From positions 806,001-870,000 of the forward strand of contig DEMH01000009.1 of NCBI GenBank assembly GCA_002354805.1: 64,000 bases of DNA. The letters are read 5' to 3'. How positions within the stretch are numbered: the stretch's first letter is position 1; every line of letters begins with the position of its first letter. A model generated the notes under the pieces. It was given only the letters and a program-made list of their open reading frames with translations, was not told where the DNA came from and made no database searches. Source of the stretch: Gammaproteobacteria bacterium UBA2675. GTDB taxonomy: Bacteria > Pseudomonadota > Gammaproteobacteria > Pseudomonadales > Pseudohongiellaceae. The translations under genes and the position numbers were made by a program. Below are positions 32,914 through 44,208 of the stretch, one piece after another.

Positions 32914-33366
32914 ATGAACGTAATTCTGTTGGAAAAAATCGGTCGCCTGGGCAACGTTGGTGATCAGGCTTCCGTGAAAGCGGGCTACGCACGCAACTTC
33001 CTGTTCCCACAGGGCAAAGCACTGCCTGCGACCAAAGCAAATCTGGCGGACTTCGAAGAGCGTCGTGCAGAACTGCTGGCTGCTCACAACGAGAAAGTGG
33101 CTGAAGCACAGGCTCGCGCTGCCAAGATCAAGGACCTGCGTGTTTCCATCGCTGTAAACGCTGGTGACGAAGGCAAGCTGTTCGGTTCCGTCGGTACGCG
33201 TGACATCGCTGATGCGATCAACGCAGCTGCTGAAGGCGCGGACGTCGTTAAAGCTGAAGTTCGTCTGCCTGTCGGTGTTATTCGCGAAGTTGGCGAGTGG
33301 GAAATCTCCATCGATCTGGGCTATGAAGTCGAAGAAACCGTCACTCTGGCAGTTGTTCCAGCTTAA
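32914..33366 (+). CDS. rplI: 50S ribosomal protein bL9
   Basis: A 150-residue protein of normal length: N-terminal globular rRNA-binding domain (MNVILLEKIGRLGNVGDQ), long connecting helix (about 40-75) and C-terminal domain ending VEETVTLAVVPA. It helps frame maintenance at the L1 stalk base. GAGGAA precedes ATG 32914. Last gene of the operon; a strong terminator follows 52 bp later. Confidence 0.97.
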   Translation: MNVILLEKIGRLGNVGDQASVKAGYARNFLFPQGKALPATKANLADFEERRAELLAAHNEKVAEAQARAAKIKDLRVSIAVNAGDEGKLFGSVGTRDIADAINAAAEGADVVKAEVRLPVGVIREVGEWEISIDLGYEVEETVTLAVVPA

Positions 33367-33417
33367 GGCTGTAACTACCAGCAGGCGCTTGTCTCCAGGC
33401 GCCCGGTGATAGACAAT

Positions 33418-33456
33418 AAAGCACCGCGTTCCGGTATCGGGCGCGGTGCTTTTTTT
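33418..33456 (+). terminator. rho-independent terminator of the rpsF operon
   Basis: AAAGCACCGCG pairs with CGCGGTGCTTT across a 13-base loop and is followed by a T run, giving an 11-bp stem. Confidence 0.93.
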
Positions 33457-33533
33457 ATGGGCCCGAACAGCCAGCGTAGACGTCATCAGGCCGGGTCATA
33501 AACAGCGCAGGCATCAACTGGACATAACAAGAC

Positions 33534-34985
33534 ATGGCGGACACCTTGGATCAGAGCAGCAATCAGGAACGCAGCACGCCATCTGGTATGGGCGGTGGCC
33601 GCAGCGGGGCTCAGGGCCCGGTCTCGGCACTGAACAAACTCAAGGTGCCGCCGCATTCCGTTGAAGCCGAGCAGGCCGTGCTGGGTGGTCTGATGCAGGA
33701 CAACAGTGCCTGGGATAACGCTGCCGAAGTGCTGCAGCCGGAAGATTTCTACCGCCACGAACACCAGCTGATCTATTCGGTGATGCAGCGCCAGATCGAG
33801 TCCAGCAAGCCCATCGATGTGGTGACGCTGGTGGAAGCGCTGGACAGTCTGAATGATCTGGAAAACGCCGGCGGCATTGAGTACCTGACCGATCTGGCCA
33901 GCCATGCGCGCGGTACTGCCAATATTTCTGCTTACGCCAACATCATCCGTGAGCGTGCCACACTGCGCACACTGATCCGTGTGTCCAACGAAATTTCTGA
34001 CAACGCTTTTAACCCGGCCGGCCGCGCTGCCACCGACGTGCTCGATATGGCCGAGCAGATGGTGTTCAAGATTGCCGACAACCGCGCCCGCGACGGTGGG
34101 CCGCAGCAGGTCAATCCGCTGCTGACCAAGGCCGTAGAAAAGATTGATCAGCTGATCAAGTCCAAGGGTGGCATCACCGGTCTGGCTACTGGATATATCG
34201 ATCTGGACAAAAAGACCTCTGGTCTGCAGAAGTCGGACCTGATCATTGTTGCCGGTCGTCCGTCCATGGGTAAAACCACCTTTGCCATGAATCTGGCCGA
34301 AAATGCACTGCTGAACCAGGACAAACCGGTACTGGTATTCAGTCTGGAAATGCCGGCAGAGAGTCTGGTGTTTCGTATGCTCAGTTCCATTGGTCGCATC
34401 GATCAGAGCCGGCTGCGCAGTGGTCAGCTGGAAGATGAGGACTGGCCCAAGCTGACCAGCGCGATTGCCAAACTCAAGGACAGGCCGCTACTGATCGATG
34501 ACTCGGTGGGCCTGAGTCCAACCGAAATGCGCGCCCGCGCACGACGCGTGGCCCGCGAATACGATGGTCTGGCACTGGTGGTGGTCGACTACCTGCAACT
34601 GATGCAGATCAAGGGATTTGGTGACAACCGCGTGGGTGAAATCTCGGAAATCTCGCGCTCTCTCAAAACCATGGCGCGTGAATTTGAGTGCCCGGTGATT
34701 GCGTTGTCGCAGCTTAACCGCTCGCTGGAGCAACGCCCCAACAAGCGACCGGTGATGTCAGACCTGCGTGAATCGGGCGCCATCGAGCAGGATGCCGATA
34801 TCATCGCCTTTGTATATCGCGACGAGGTCTACAACGAAGACACGCCCGACAAAGGTGTGGCAGAAATCATCATCGGCAAGCAGCGTAACGGCCCCATCGG
34901 TACGGTCCGACTGGGCTTCCTGGGTCAGTTCACCCGCTTTGAGAATCTAGCCCGACCGGCCGACTATGAAGGCGGCTATGGTTGA
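33534..34985 (+). CDS. dnaB: replicative DNA helicase DnaB
   Basis: A 483-residue hexameric helicase of the replication fork. After a ~35-residue flexible start, the N-terminal domain (VPPHSVEAEQAVLGGLMQD near 40) and linker precede the RecA-like motor. Walker A GRPSMGKTT lies at about 242-250, Walker B VVVDYLQLM near 346, and the SQLNRSLEQRPNKRP loop near 390. It shares its last bases with the alr start, so the two are probably cotranscribed. Confidence 0.97.
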   Translation: MADTLDQSSNQERSTPSGMGGGRSGAQGPVSALNKLKVPPHSVEAEQAVLGGLMQDNSAWDNAAEVLQPEDFYRHEHQLIYSVMQRQIESSKPIDVVTLVEALDSLNDLENAGGIEYLTDLASHARGTANISAYANIIRERATLRTLIRVSNEISDNAFNPAGRAATDVLDMAEQMVFKIADNRARDGGPQQVNPLLTKAVEKIDQLIKSKGGITGLATGYIDLDKKTSGLQKSDLIIVAGRPSMGKTTFAMNLAENALLNQDKPVLVFSLEMPAESLVFRMLSSIGRIDQSRLRSGQLEDEDWPKLTSAIAKLKDRPLLIDDSVGLSPTEMRARARRVAREYDGLALVVVDYLQLMQIKGFGDNRVGEISEISRSLKTMAREFECPVIALSQLNRSLEQRPNKRPVMSDLRESGAIEQDADIIAFVYRDEVYNEDTPDKGVAEIIIGKQRNGPIGTVRLGFLGQFTRFENLARPADYEGGYG

Positions 34986-36162
34986 TTCGCTGGCGCCCCA
35001 CAGCTGGGCAGATATTGATCTGGCTGCGCTGCAACACAACTTTGGCGTAGCCCGTCAGCATGCCCCTGGCAATCGCATCTGTGCCGTGGTCAAGGCCAAT
35101 GCCTACGGTCATGGTGTGTTCCAGTTGGCACCCGCACTAAAGCAGGTGATGCAGCCAGGCGATCTGTTTGCCGTGGTAACACTGCGCGAAGGCCAGGCGC
35201 TGCGCAGCCGCGTTGACAATACCGATACTCTGCTGATGCGCGGTCCGCTGAATGCCGAGGAAATGCGGCATATTCTGGAAGGCGGTTTCTTTTTTGTTAT
35301 TCACTCTTCCTGGCAGGCGACGCTCTTGTTCGAAGCACTGCAGGCCGGCATCAAACCGGTCAGCGGCTGTCTGAATGTGTGGTTCAAGGTGAATACCGGC
35401 ATGAACCGCCTGGGCATGCCACCGGCAGATGCCGTTGAGCTATGGCAGCAACTGGGACAGCAGGCGCAGCAACATGGCTTGTCTGTAAAACCGGTACTGA
35501 TGTCGCACCTGGCCATGTCGGATGACCTGGAGTCGCCTATGACGCCGCAACAGCATGCAGCCTTCCTGGAGCTGGCCGAAGCGCTGCCCGCCGAATCAGG
35601 GGGTTGCACGCTGGCGGCCTCCGCAGGCATTCTCAACTGGCCGCAGACCCATGTGGGTATCGTGCGGCCAGGCATCATGCTCTACGGTGCCTCGCCGATG
35701 ATCGGCCGCGAAGGTCCACAGGATAATCTGCAGCCAGTGATGAACCTGAAGTCGCGGCTGGTTGCAATCAATGAGGTCAAGGCTGGTGACACGGTGGGTT
35801 ATGGTGCCACGTATACCGCGAAGCAGGATATGCGCATAGGTATCGTCGGTATTGGGTACGGTGATGGTTATCCGCGCCACGCCCCGAGTGGTACGCCGTT
35901 GATCATTTTTTCACAGGGCAGGGCTCATGAGTCGCGGCTGGCCGGCCGAGTGTCAATGGACATGCTGACAGTGGACCTGACGGATATTCCGGCCAGTATT
36001 GGTGACGAGTGTCTGTTGTGGGGCGCTGCGCACGGTGCCTCCTTGTCGGCCAATCGTATAGCCGATCTGTGCCAGACAATTCCCTACGAGTTGTTCTGTC
36101 AGATCACCGGGCGTGTGCAGTTTAATTATCAGTTGCCGGAACAAATCTCCTCATCCAGCTAG
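34978..36162 (+). CDS. alr: alanine racemase
   Basis: A PLP enzyme that interconverts L- and D-alanine for peptidoglycan. ATG 34978 is preferred since AAGGCGG lies just upstream; an in-frame ATG 12 bases earlier is possible. The PLP lysine K39 lies in VVKANAYGHG, and GDTVGYGATYTA carries the catalytic tyrosine region on the second domain. MDMLTVDLTD is also typical. About 394 residues, slightly above the usual ~360. Confidence 0.96.
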   Translation: MVDSLAPHSWADIDLAALQHNFGVARQHAPGNRICAVVKANAYGHGVFQLAPALKQVMQPGDLFAVVTLREGQALRSRVDNTDTLLMRGPLNAEEMRHILEGGFFFVIHSSWQATLLFEALQAGIKPVSGCLNVWFKVNTGMNRLGMPPADAVELWQQLGQQAQQHGLSVKPVLMSHLAMSDDLESPMTPQQHAAFLELAEALPAESGGCTLAASAGILNWPQTHVGIVRPGIMLYGASPMIGREGPQDNLQPVMNLKSRLVAINEVKAGDTVGYGATYTAKQDMRIGIVGIGYGDGYPRHAPSGTPLIIFSQGRAHESRLAGRVSMDMLTVDLTDIPASIGDECLLWGAAHGASLSANRIADLCQTIPYELFCQITGRVQFNYQLPEQISSSS

Positions 36163-36171
36163 TGAGTGCTC

Positions 36172-37548
36172 ATGGCAAAAACCAAAACAGCTTACGTCTG
36201 CAACGACTGCGGCTCTGAATTCAGCAAATGGCAGGGCCAGTGTTCGGCCTGCAAAGCCTGGAACACGCTGACACGTATCAGTGTCGGCCCGGCCAACCAG
36301 TCGCCATCGGTGCAGGCGGACTTTCGGCGCCAGGGTTACGCGGGGCAGACGGCTGCCAGCGTGCAGGATCTGTCGGAAATTGACGTGGCATCGGTGCCAC
36401 GGTTCTCCTCGACACTCAGCGAACTGGACAGGGTGCTGGGTGGTGGCCTGGTGCCAGGCTCTGTCATCCTGATCGGCGGCAATCCGGGCGCCGGTAAAAG
36501 TACCCTGCTATTGCAGATTATGTGTCACCTGGCACAGCAGATGTCTGCCATGTATGTGACTGGCGAGGAATCGCTGCAGCAGGTTGGCATGCGCGCCAAG
36601 CGGCTGGGTCTGCCCGAGAAGAATCTGAAGATGCTGGCTGAAACGCAGGTCGAGACCATCTGCCAGCTGGCCACCGATATTCAGCCGCGTCTGCTGGTAG
36701 TTGACTCCATTCAGGTGATGCACAGTGCTGAGGTGGCCTCGGCTCCCGGCAGTGTGTCACAGGTGCGCGAATGTGCAGCCTATCTGATTCAGTATGCCAA
36801 ACAGACCAATACGGTGTTGTTCCTGGTTGGTCACGTCACCAAGGACGGTACACTGGCCGGGCCCAAAGTGCTGGAACACATGATTGACTGCTTTGTCATG
36901 CTGGAAGGTGGCAGTGACACCCGCTACCGCATTCTGCGTGGACAGAAAAACCGCTTTGGTGCCGTCAATGAACTCGGTGTGTTTGCCATGACCGAGAAAG
37001 GTCTGAAGGAAGTGAAAAATCCATCGGCGATATTTCTGGCGCGCACCGAAGAGGACAGCCCCGGCTCGCTGGTGATGGTATTGTGGGAAGGCACCCGGCC
37101 GCTGCTGGTGGAGATTCAGGCGCTGGTTGATGGCAGTCAGTCAGGCAATCCCCGCCGTCTGGCCGTGGGCCTGGATCAGAACCGCCTGGGCATGTTGCTG
37201 GCGGTGCTGCATCGTCATGGCGGCCTGTTCATGGCCGACCAGGATGTTTTTGTAAACGTGGTCGGTGGTGTCAAAGTGACGGAGACCAGCGCCGATCTGG
37301 CCCTGCTGCTGGCGATTGTGTCGAGTTTCCGCGACAATGCTTTGCCTCGTGACCTGGTTGTGTTTGGCGAGGTCGGGCTGGCTGGTGAGATCAGGCCGGT
37401 GCCCAGCGGGCAGGAGCGCCTGCAGGAGGCAGCCAAACATGGCTTCCGGCGCGCCATTGTGCCCAAGGCCAATCGTCCCAAATCGCCCATCCCTGGCATG
37501 GAGGTGGTCGGTGTGACCAAACTGTCGGAGGCACTTGCGGCGCTCTGA
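36172..37548 (+). CDS. radA: DNA repair protein RadA
   Basis: A 458-residue RecA-like branch-migration protein. The N-terminal zinc finger uses C10, C13, C24 and C27; Walker A GGNPGAGKST is near 103; the KNRFG motif (GQKNRFGAVNELG) is near 260; and a Lon-like C-terminal domain follows. ATG 36172 is chosen over an in-frame GTG six bases upstream. The gene lies 9 bp after alr and closes the conserved dnaB-alr-radA run. Confidence 0.97.
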   Translation: MAKTKTAYVCNDCGSEFSKWQGQCSACKAWNTLTRISVGPANQSPSVQADFRRQGYAGQTAASVQDLSEIDVASVPRFSSTLSELDRVLGGGLVPGSVILIGGNPGAGKSTLLLQIMCHLAQQMSAMYVTGEESLQQVGMRAKRLGLPEKNLKMLAETQVETICQLATDIQPRLLVVDSIQVMHSAEVASAPGSVSQVRECAAYLIQYAKQTNTVLFLVGHVTKDGTLAGPKVLEHMIDCFVMLEGGSDTRYRILRGQKNRFGAVNELGVFAMTEKGLKEVKNPSAIFLARTEEDSPGSLVMVLWEGTRPLLVEIQALVDGSQSGNPRRLAVGLDQNRLGMLLAVLHRHGGLFMADQDVFVNVVGGVKVTETSADLALLLAIVSSFRDNALPRDLVVFGEVGLAGEIRPVPSGQERLQEAAKHGFRRAIVPKANRPKSPIPGMEVVGVTKLSEALAAL

Positions 37549-37641
37549 CGCCATGCGTCGTATCGTGCCCCGGTGCGGTCTCTGACATGGTAATTGAGGC
37601 AAGGCTGTGGCTGTCATGGACCCAGATAAGTGAAGGATGTT

Positions 37642-38564
<923 letters not shown>

Positions 38565-38565
<1 letters not shown>

Positions 38566-39326
38566 TGAATATTCATGCCATCAAGGCCATCTATAAATTT
38601 GAAATGGCCCGTACCGGACGGACGCTGCTGCAGAGTGTGGTGGCACCGGTGATCTCCACCTCACTGTACTTTGTGGTGTTCGGGTCGGCGATCGGTTCTC
38701 GGATTACTGAGGTCGAAGGTATCAGTTATGGCGCCTTCCTGGTGCCGGGTCTGATCATGCTGTCGCTGCTGACGCAGAGTGTGTCCAACGCGGCCTTTGG
38801 TATTTACTTCCCGAAATTCACCGGCACGATTTACGAGCTGCTGTCTGCCCCGGTTTCGATGATCGAGGCCTTGATTGGATATGTCGGGGCCGCCGCCACC
38901 AAGTCCATCATGCTGGGGCTGATCATTCTGGCGACGGCGACGTTTTTTGTGGATGTGCGTATCGCCCATCCGATGCTGATGCTGGTGTTTCTGATACTGA
39001 CTGGTATCACCTTCAGTCTGTTCGGCTTTATCATTGGTATCTGGGCTGATAACTTCGAGAAACTGCAATTGATTCCGTTGCTTATCGTGACGCCGCTGGT
39101 CTTTCTGGGCGGCAGTTTTTATTCAGTCAGCATGCTGCCGCCGGTCTGGCAGACCATTACGCTGATGAATCCGGTGACCTATCTGGTCAGCGGTTTTCGC
39201 TGGAGTTTTTACGAAATTGCTGACGTCAGTCTGTGGATCAGCCTGGGCATGATAGGTGTGTTTCTGCTGGCCTGCCTGCTGGTGGTCGGCTGGATCTTCC
39301 GCACCGGTTACCATCTACGCAGCTGA
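38565..39326 (+). CDS. ABC-2 type transporter permease
   Basis: A 253-residue inner-membrane protein with six hydrophobic segments of the ABC2_membrane family (YadH-like). The segments PLLIVTPLVFLGGSFYSVSMLPPVWQ (only its start is diagnostic) and NPVTYLVSGFRW near the C-terminus are typical. It overlaps the ATPase stop by one base. A likely homodimer with two ATPases; the exported compound is unknown. Confidence 0.92.
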
Positions 39327-39374
39327 GACTCGCTGCGGCGGGCCGTCGCAGCAGAACTGGGCGACCAGCGCGGC

Positions 39375-40817
39375 TCAGTTGGCCAGTACCACGCGATCGC
39401 GGCCGGACTCCTTGGCTTCGTAGAGGGCCGCATCAGCGCGTGCAATCATGCGCTCCAGCGGCTCGCCGGAATGGTATTGGGTGACCCCCATACTCAGCGT
39501 GACCTGAATGGTCTGGCGACCAATGGCAACATTGTGGTTTTTGACAGCGTTGCTGATTTTACCCGCCAGAATCAGGGCTTCGTCAGCCGTGCAACGGTCC
39601 AGCAGCAGCACAAACTCTTCTCCACCCCAACGACACAGCGCGTCACTGTCGCGAATATTCTCCTTGATGACCATTGCCACCGCCTGCAGCACCATGTCGC
39701 CGGCATTGTGACCGTGGGTATCGTTAACCTGTTTGAAATGGTCGATATCAATCGTAATCAGTGACACCGGGCGTGCATAGCGCGGCAGACTTTTACTCAT
39801 GTGTTCAAAGATTGATTCGAACAGGTGGCGGTTGGCGGCACCGGTCAGCTGGTCAGTGGTTGCCATCTGTTCCAGCTTGCGCTGATAGGAGCGCAGCGTG
39901 AAATGCGCGGCCAGCAGCACCAGAATCATGATGGCGCCGGACAGCGCAAGGTTATTGATCAGTGTGTTGTCCAGGCGTTGCTCACTGGCGGCATCGCTTT
40001 GTTCGACAATCAGGTACCAGTCAAATTCCGGTACCAGCCGGCTGTTCAGATAGCTGTTGTTGCCAATGTTGTCAGTTATCTCCAATGAGGTACTGGGTGA
40101 GCTCAATATCTGTGTGGCATGCAACGAGAAATTTTCCCGCGCCTGCAGCCGGTTGGGGCCCTCGTAGCCACGGCCGGTCAGGGTGACATTGCCCTGACGG
40201 TCGACAAAATAAATCGTGCGGTCATAGCGCTCTTGATAGGTATCGATTAATTTTGTCACTGCCTGTACCGAGAGACCCACACCGGTGGCACCGATGTACC
40301 TGCCATCGTAATCCTGCACTTTGTAGTTGATGAAGATGCTGACCCTGCTGGTGTCGGCAGTATCTGTATCGATATTGATCTCATAGTCCTCGCGCATATC
40401 ACGCACCCGGAAATACCAGGCGTCCTGCGGGTCGTCGCCGCTAACCTGTCTCAGGATGCCGCTTGGGTGGTAATACTGGCGAGACTCATCGGACACATAA
40501 AACGCCGTGATGGTGTCATACTGGCGTTGGATCTCGTTGAGATAGGCGATAATGCGTTCGGCATCCTCTTCTCCGCTCAATGCCCAGTCGCGTACAAAGG
40601 TATCAGAGGCCATGACTGAGGAAATCAGAATGGGGCGCAGCAGATCACGCTGGATCTCGGAGTAAATGTTGTCACTGGTCAGTGGCAGCATCTGAGTAGA
40701 GATATTGCTGGACAGCGAGTCTCGCGCCACGAAGTAGCTCGTCAGACTGGTGGCGGTGAAGCCCGCCACCATCAGGATGGTGAGGGCTGTGACGAACAGG
40801 TACTTCCGTTTCAACAT
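39375..40817 (-). CDS. diguanylate cyclase with periplasmic dCache sensor
   Basis: Makes c-di-GMP from two GTP. ATG 40817 gives a ~480-residue protein; a GTG 36 bases upstream is also in frame, and neither has a clear ribosome-binding site. An N-terminal membrane helix (KYLFVTALTILMVAGF), an extracytoplasmic dCache domain (about 35-275) and a second membrane helix (NNLALSGAIMILVLLAAHF) precede the GGDEF domain. The active site is GGEEF and an inhibitory RxxD site (RDSD) lies five residues upstream, so product inhibition is expected. It is convergent with the ABC permease. Confidence 0.93.
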   Translation of the reverse strand: MLKRKYLFVTALTILMVAGFTATSLTSYFVARDSLSSNISTQMLPLTSDNIYSEIQRDLLRPILISSVMASDTFVRDWALSGEEDAERIIAYLNEIQRQYDTITAFYVSDESRQYYHPSGILRQVSGDDPQDAWYFRVRDMREDYEINIDTDTADTSRVSIFINYKVQDYDGRYIGATGVGLSVQAVTKLIDTYQERYDRTIYFVDRQGNVTLTGRGYEGPNRLQARENFSLHATQILSSPSTSLEITDNIGNNSYLNSRLVPEFDWYLIVEQSDAASEQRLDNTLINNLALSGAIMILVLLAAHFTLRSYQRKLEQMATTDQLTGAANRHLFESIFEHMSKSLPRYARPVSLITIDIDHFKQVNDTHGHNAGDMVLQAVAMVIKENIRDSDALCRWGGEEFVLLLDRCTADEALILAGKISNAVKNHNVAIGRQTIQVTLSMGVTQYHSGEPLERMIARADAALYEAKESGRDRVVLAN

Positions 40818-40986
40818 TGTCGATAATTCTCGTGCGGTGGCGCGTTTTGGCACACGATTAGCGTTTTGTGACTAAAGTCACAGAATCAGGGGCCGATAGT
40901 GCTTATGTGATGCCGGTCAGTTGTCAATGGTATCACTATTTCATCCGATGGCAGTTGATCGCCTTCATATGCTGGAGTTTGTCTAC

Positions 40987-42930
40987 ATGTCTACCTCTCA
41001 CAAAACCAACTCTTCCCGGAAAATGGGCTTTGGCAGTCGTTTGACACTGCTTATGACCGGCCTGGTCCTGACATCTGTGCTGGTGGTTGCCAGCCTGTTA
41101 TACGTGTCATACCGCAACTCCTTCACGCAGGCCACGCTGGATGAACTGGGCTCTGCGGGCGAGCTGAACATGGAATCCTTCCTGGACTGGGCACTGGCCC
41201 GGCAGGATGAGATGCGCTATCTGGCCTCACTCGACGCGTCACGTTTCCAGGATCTTGGGCAACTGGAGCATCTGCTGCAGCGCATCGCCGACATGCAGGG
41301 ATTCTACGACACCATTTTTTTTGTGGATACCCGCGGAGTGGGGGTCGTCGGCGTCGAATATGACGGACAGGCGCGGGTGATGCCGCGAGAGGAGGCAAAC
41401 GCCTTTGTGGTCAGCGATCGCGCCTGGTTTCAGCAGGCCGTGTCGGGCGAGGACGCATTCTCCCAGCCGGTCGTGTCACGCGCGACTGGCAACACTGTCA
41501 GCACCATTGCCATTCCCGTGCGTGTCGGCAATCAGGTCGTGGGTGTCATGCGTGGCGCGGTCAAAGTAGATACCTTGCTGGCGCGTGTCAATGAGTTGAG
41601 CATGGGGGCCGGATCCGAGGTCTACCTGCTGGACAGTCAGGGTGCGCCAGTTACTACGGCGGCATCGTTGCGGCAGGTAAGTGGTGCGGTTGGCACCGAG
41701 GCTGGTCGCGCTATCGCCAGCGGCCGCAGTGGTGTGGGCCTGTACAACAATGCCGCTGGTACGCCCGTGGTGGGCAGTTACACCTTCATGCCCCTGCTGG
41801 GCTGGGGACTGGTTAAGGAAGTTACGCAGGAGGTCGCTCTGGCGGAACTGAATGCGGTGCTTTGGCGTGTCATCGGTGTCACCTTTGTGGTGCTGCTGGC
41901 TGCCATCAGCGCCAGTCTGCTGCTGGTGCGCAATGTGCTTAAAACGCTGGGCGGTGATCCAGAGTATGCCGCCGATGTCGTTCGCCAGGTAGCGGCTGGT
42001 GACCTGACCGGGGATATCAGGTTGCGCTCGGGTGACAAGAGCAGTCTGCTGGCATCCATCTCCACCATGCAGGACAGCCTGCGCGAGATGCTGGATGAAG
42101 TAACCCGTTACGCCGAACATGTGGCCTCGGCCGCCACTGAGCTGACCCAGGTCAATGACGTCACCACCCAGGGCATCGTGGATCAGAACGCACGCATTGA
42201 TAGCACCGCTGCGGCCATGAATGAAATGACTTCGACGGTTGAAGAGGTGGCCTCCAATACCCATCGTGCCGCGGACAGCGCGCGTGATGCAAGCAGCCAG
42301 GCAGGGCATGGCCGCCAGGTTGTGGCTACTACTGTGGAAGCGATTAAGTCACTGGCAGGTGAAATAGAACGTGCCGTGGAGGTCGTGACAGAACTGCGCG
42401 CTGACAGTGATCGCATTGGCAGCGTCCTGCAGGTGATCGAGAATATTGCCGAGCAGACCAACCTGCTGGCGCTGAATGCTGCCATCGAGTCGGCCCGGGC
42501 CGGTGAGAGTGGCCGGGGCTTTGCGGTGGTTGCCGATGAAGTGCGCTCACTGGCCAGCCGCACGAAGGATTCGACGACCGAGATTCAGTCAACCATTGAA
42601 AAGCTGCAGGGTGGCGCGGTACGTGCCGAGCAGGTCATGCAGCACAGTCGCAGCGGTGCTACCAAAATGGTCGATCGTATTGCCGAGACGGATCAGGCAC
42701 TCGAGAAGATTACGCAAGGCATTGAATTGATAGAGCAAATGACGCAGCAGATTGCCAGTTCAGCCGAGCAGCAGACGGCTGCGGCGCATGAAATCAACAA
42801 AAACATCCACGGTATCAGCGATGTGGCAACGAATACCGGGCGCAGCGTCGAGCAGTCAGGTGAGGCCAGCGAGTCATTGGCCAGTCTGGCAGAGCAACTG
42901 CGCGGTCTCGTGCTCAAGTTTCGTGTGTAG
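40987..42930 (+). CDS. methyl-accepting chemotaxis protein
   Basis: A 647-residue chemoreceptor. ATG 40987 (MSTSHKTN) follows GGAG; the frame upstream is open but unsupported. A membrane helix (about 20-40), a periplasmic dCache domain (about 45-280), a second helix (FVVLLAAISASLLLV), a HAMP domain and the cytoplasmic signalling coiled coil follow. The hairpin tip EQTNLLALNAAIESARAGE is the conserved CheA/CheW contact. The ligand is unknown. Divergent from the diguanylate cyclase, with ~170 bp between. Confidence 0.95.
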   Translation: MSTSHKTNSSRKMGFGSRLTLLMTGLVLTSVLVVASLLYVSYRNSFTQATLDELGSAGELNMESFLDWALARQDEMRYLASLDASRFQDLGQLEHLLQRIADMQGFYDTIFFVDTRGVGVVGVEYDGQARVMPREEANAFVVSDRAWFQQAVSGEDAFSQPVVSRATGNTVSTIAIPVRVGNQVVGVMRGAVKVDTLLARVNELSMGAGSEVYLLDSQGAPVTTAASLRQVSGAVGTEAGRAIASGRSGVGLYNNAAGTPVVGSYTFMPLLGWGLVKEVTQEVALAELNAVLWRVIGVTFVVLLAAISASLLLVRNVLKTLGGDPEYAADVVRQVAAGDLTGDIRLRSGDKSSLLASISTMQDSLREMLDEVTRYAEHVASAATELTQVNDVTTQGIVDQNARIDSTAAAMNEMTSTVEEVASNTHRAADSARDASSQAGHGRQVVATTVEAIKSLAGEIERAVEVVTELRADSDRIGSVLQVIENIAEQTNLLALNAAIESARAGESGRGFAVVADEVRSLASRTKDSTTEIQSTIEKLQGGAVRAEQVMQHSRSGATKMVDRIAETDQALEKITQGIELIEQMTQQIASSAEQQTAAAHEINKNIHGISDVATNTGRSVEQSGEASESLASLAEQLRGLVLKFRV

Positions 42931-43012
42931 CCCTCCGTCAGGGGCTTGTGTGACCCAGTAACGTGGTTTACTGTCTATGCATGGATGTTGAATCAGGAGT
43001 GGCAACGGTGCC

Positions 43013-43732
43013 ATGTCGACAGTGATTACGGAGTTTTTCAGCACCAATGTGATGGACGTCGTCGCATTGGTGTTTTTTGTATCGTGCTTTAAAGGTTACC
43101 TGTATTACACGAGTCTGCGCAGTGTCGACACGCCTTGCCTGGCCTTTGCCATGCACCGCTTCCGCAAGCAGTGGATTCGTATGGCGCTGACGCGGGAAAA
43201 CCGCATTGCTGATACCAATATTGTGGCGAATCTTGAGCGCAACGTGTCGTTCTTTGCCTCGTCCTCCCTGCTTGTGCTGGCCGGTCTGGTAACCCTGCTC
43301 AGCGCCTCGGATGCTGTGCTGGGTATCCTCGCGGAAGTACCGTTTTCAGAGCCGACCAGTCGGGGTGAGTGGGAGGTCAAGGTGCTGGTGCTGATTACCC
43401 TGTTTGTCTACAGTTTCTTCAAATTTACCTGGTCCTTGCGACAGTACGGGCTGGTGTCGGTGATGATTGGTGGTGCGCCAGAGTTGTCCCTGAAGCCATC
43501 GGCCGAGGAAATGTCGAGACATGTGGACTCCATCTCCAAGATGTCATCCAAGGCCTCCGGCAACTTCAACAATGGACTGCGCAGCTACTATTTCGCCATG
43601 GCTGCATTGGGATGGTTCGTCAACGCCTGGCTTTTCATCGCGCTGTCGGCGTTGGTGGTATTTGTGCTGTATCGGCGGGAGTTCAAGTCCGATACGCTGG
43701 GAATAATGATGGAGGATCTGCCGGAGAGCTGA
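43013..43732 (+). CDS. DUF599 family membrane protein
   Basis: A 239-residue inner-membrane protein with four hydrophobic segments (about 12-30, 83-105, 122-143, 195-222). The basic stretch RFRKQWIRMALTRENRIADTN and FKFTWSLRQYGLVSVMIGGAP are DUF599 features. The function of the family is not known. It precedes the osmC-like gene by 35 bp and may share its transcript. Confidence 0.85.
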   Translation: MSTVITEFFSTNVMDVVALVFFVSCFKGYLYYTSLRSVDTPCLAFAMHRFRKQWIRMALTRENRIADTNIVANLERNVSFFASSSLLVLAGLVTLLSASDAVLGILAEVPFSEPTSRGEWEVKVLVLITLFVYSFFKFTWSLRQYGLVSVMIGGAPELSLKPSAEEMSRHVDSISKMSSKASGNFNNGLRSYYFAMAALGWFVNAWLFIALSALVVFVLYRREFKSDTLGIMMEDLPES

Positions 43733-43767
43733 TATTCTCGCCCGGCCTTTCAGAGCGGAGTCATGCG

Positions 43768-44208
43768 ATGAGCAGTTCCATTTCGGTCAAGATGCGTCTG
43801 CTGGAAAACTACGTCTTCGAAATTGATTTTGGCGAGTTTGGCAATATCATTTCTGACGAACCACCACCGATTGGGGATGGTGAAGGCCCGAGCCCATCTG
43901 ACATGCTGGCCGCTTCGGTTGCCAACTGCATGTCGGCCAGTCTTCTGTTTGCCTTGCGCAAACAGAAGGAAGATCCCGGTGAATTGCATGCCACCGTTAC
44001 AGGAACCACTGAAAGGGTCGATAACTACCTCAGAATCACTTCGCTCGCCGTTACATTGAAGCTGGGCAAATCGGCAAGTGAGTACCAGTCGCTGGACAAG
44101 GTGTTGCCAGTGTTCGAGAACTATTGTGTGGTCACGCAGAGCGTCAAGCGTGGTATCCCGGTAACCGTCGATATACAGGATGCCGATGGTGAACAAGTGG
44201 TGGTCTGA
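43768..44208 (+). CDS. OsmC family protein
   Basis: A 146-residue OsmC/Ohr-type protein, a thiol-dependent hydroperoxide reductase family. The two redox cysteines are visible: one in SVANCMSASLL and one in ENYCVVTQSVKRGIPV. ATG 43768 follows GGAG; the frame is open far upstream inside the DUF599 gene but that is overlap only. Length is normal. Its end overlaps the next gene. Confidence 0.88.
   Translation: MSSSISVKMRLLENYVFEIDFGEFGNIISDEPPPIGDGEGPSPSDMLAASVANCMSASLLFALRKQKEDPGELHATVTGTTERVDNYLRITSLAVTLKLGKSASEYQSLDKVLPVFENYCVVTQSVKRGIPVTVDIQDADGEQVVV

Noticed and set aside
40853..40984. Alternative upstream starts for the chemoreceptor and diguanylate cyclase
   Set aside because: The upstream chemoreceptor extension has no ribosome-binding site and would place extra residues before the first membrane helix; for the cyclase the choice remains open and is noted in its entry.
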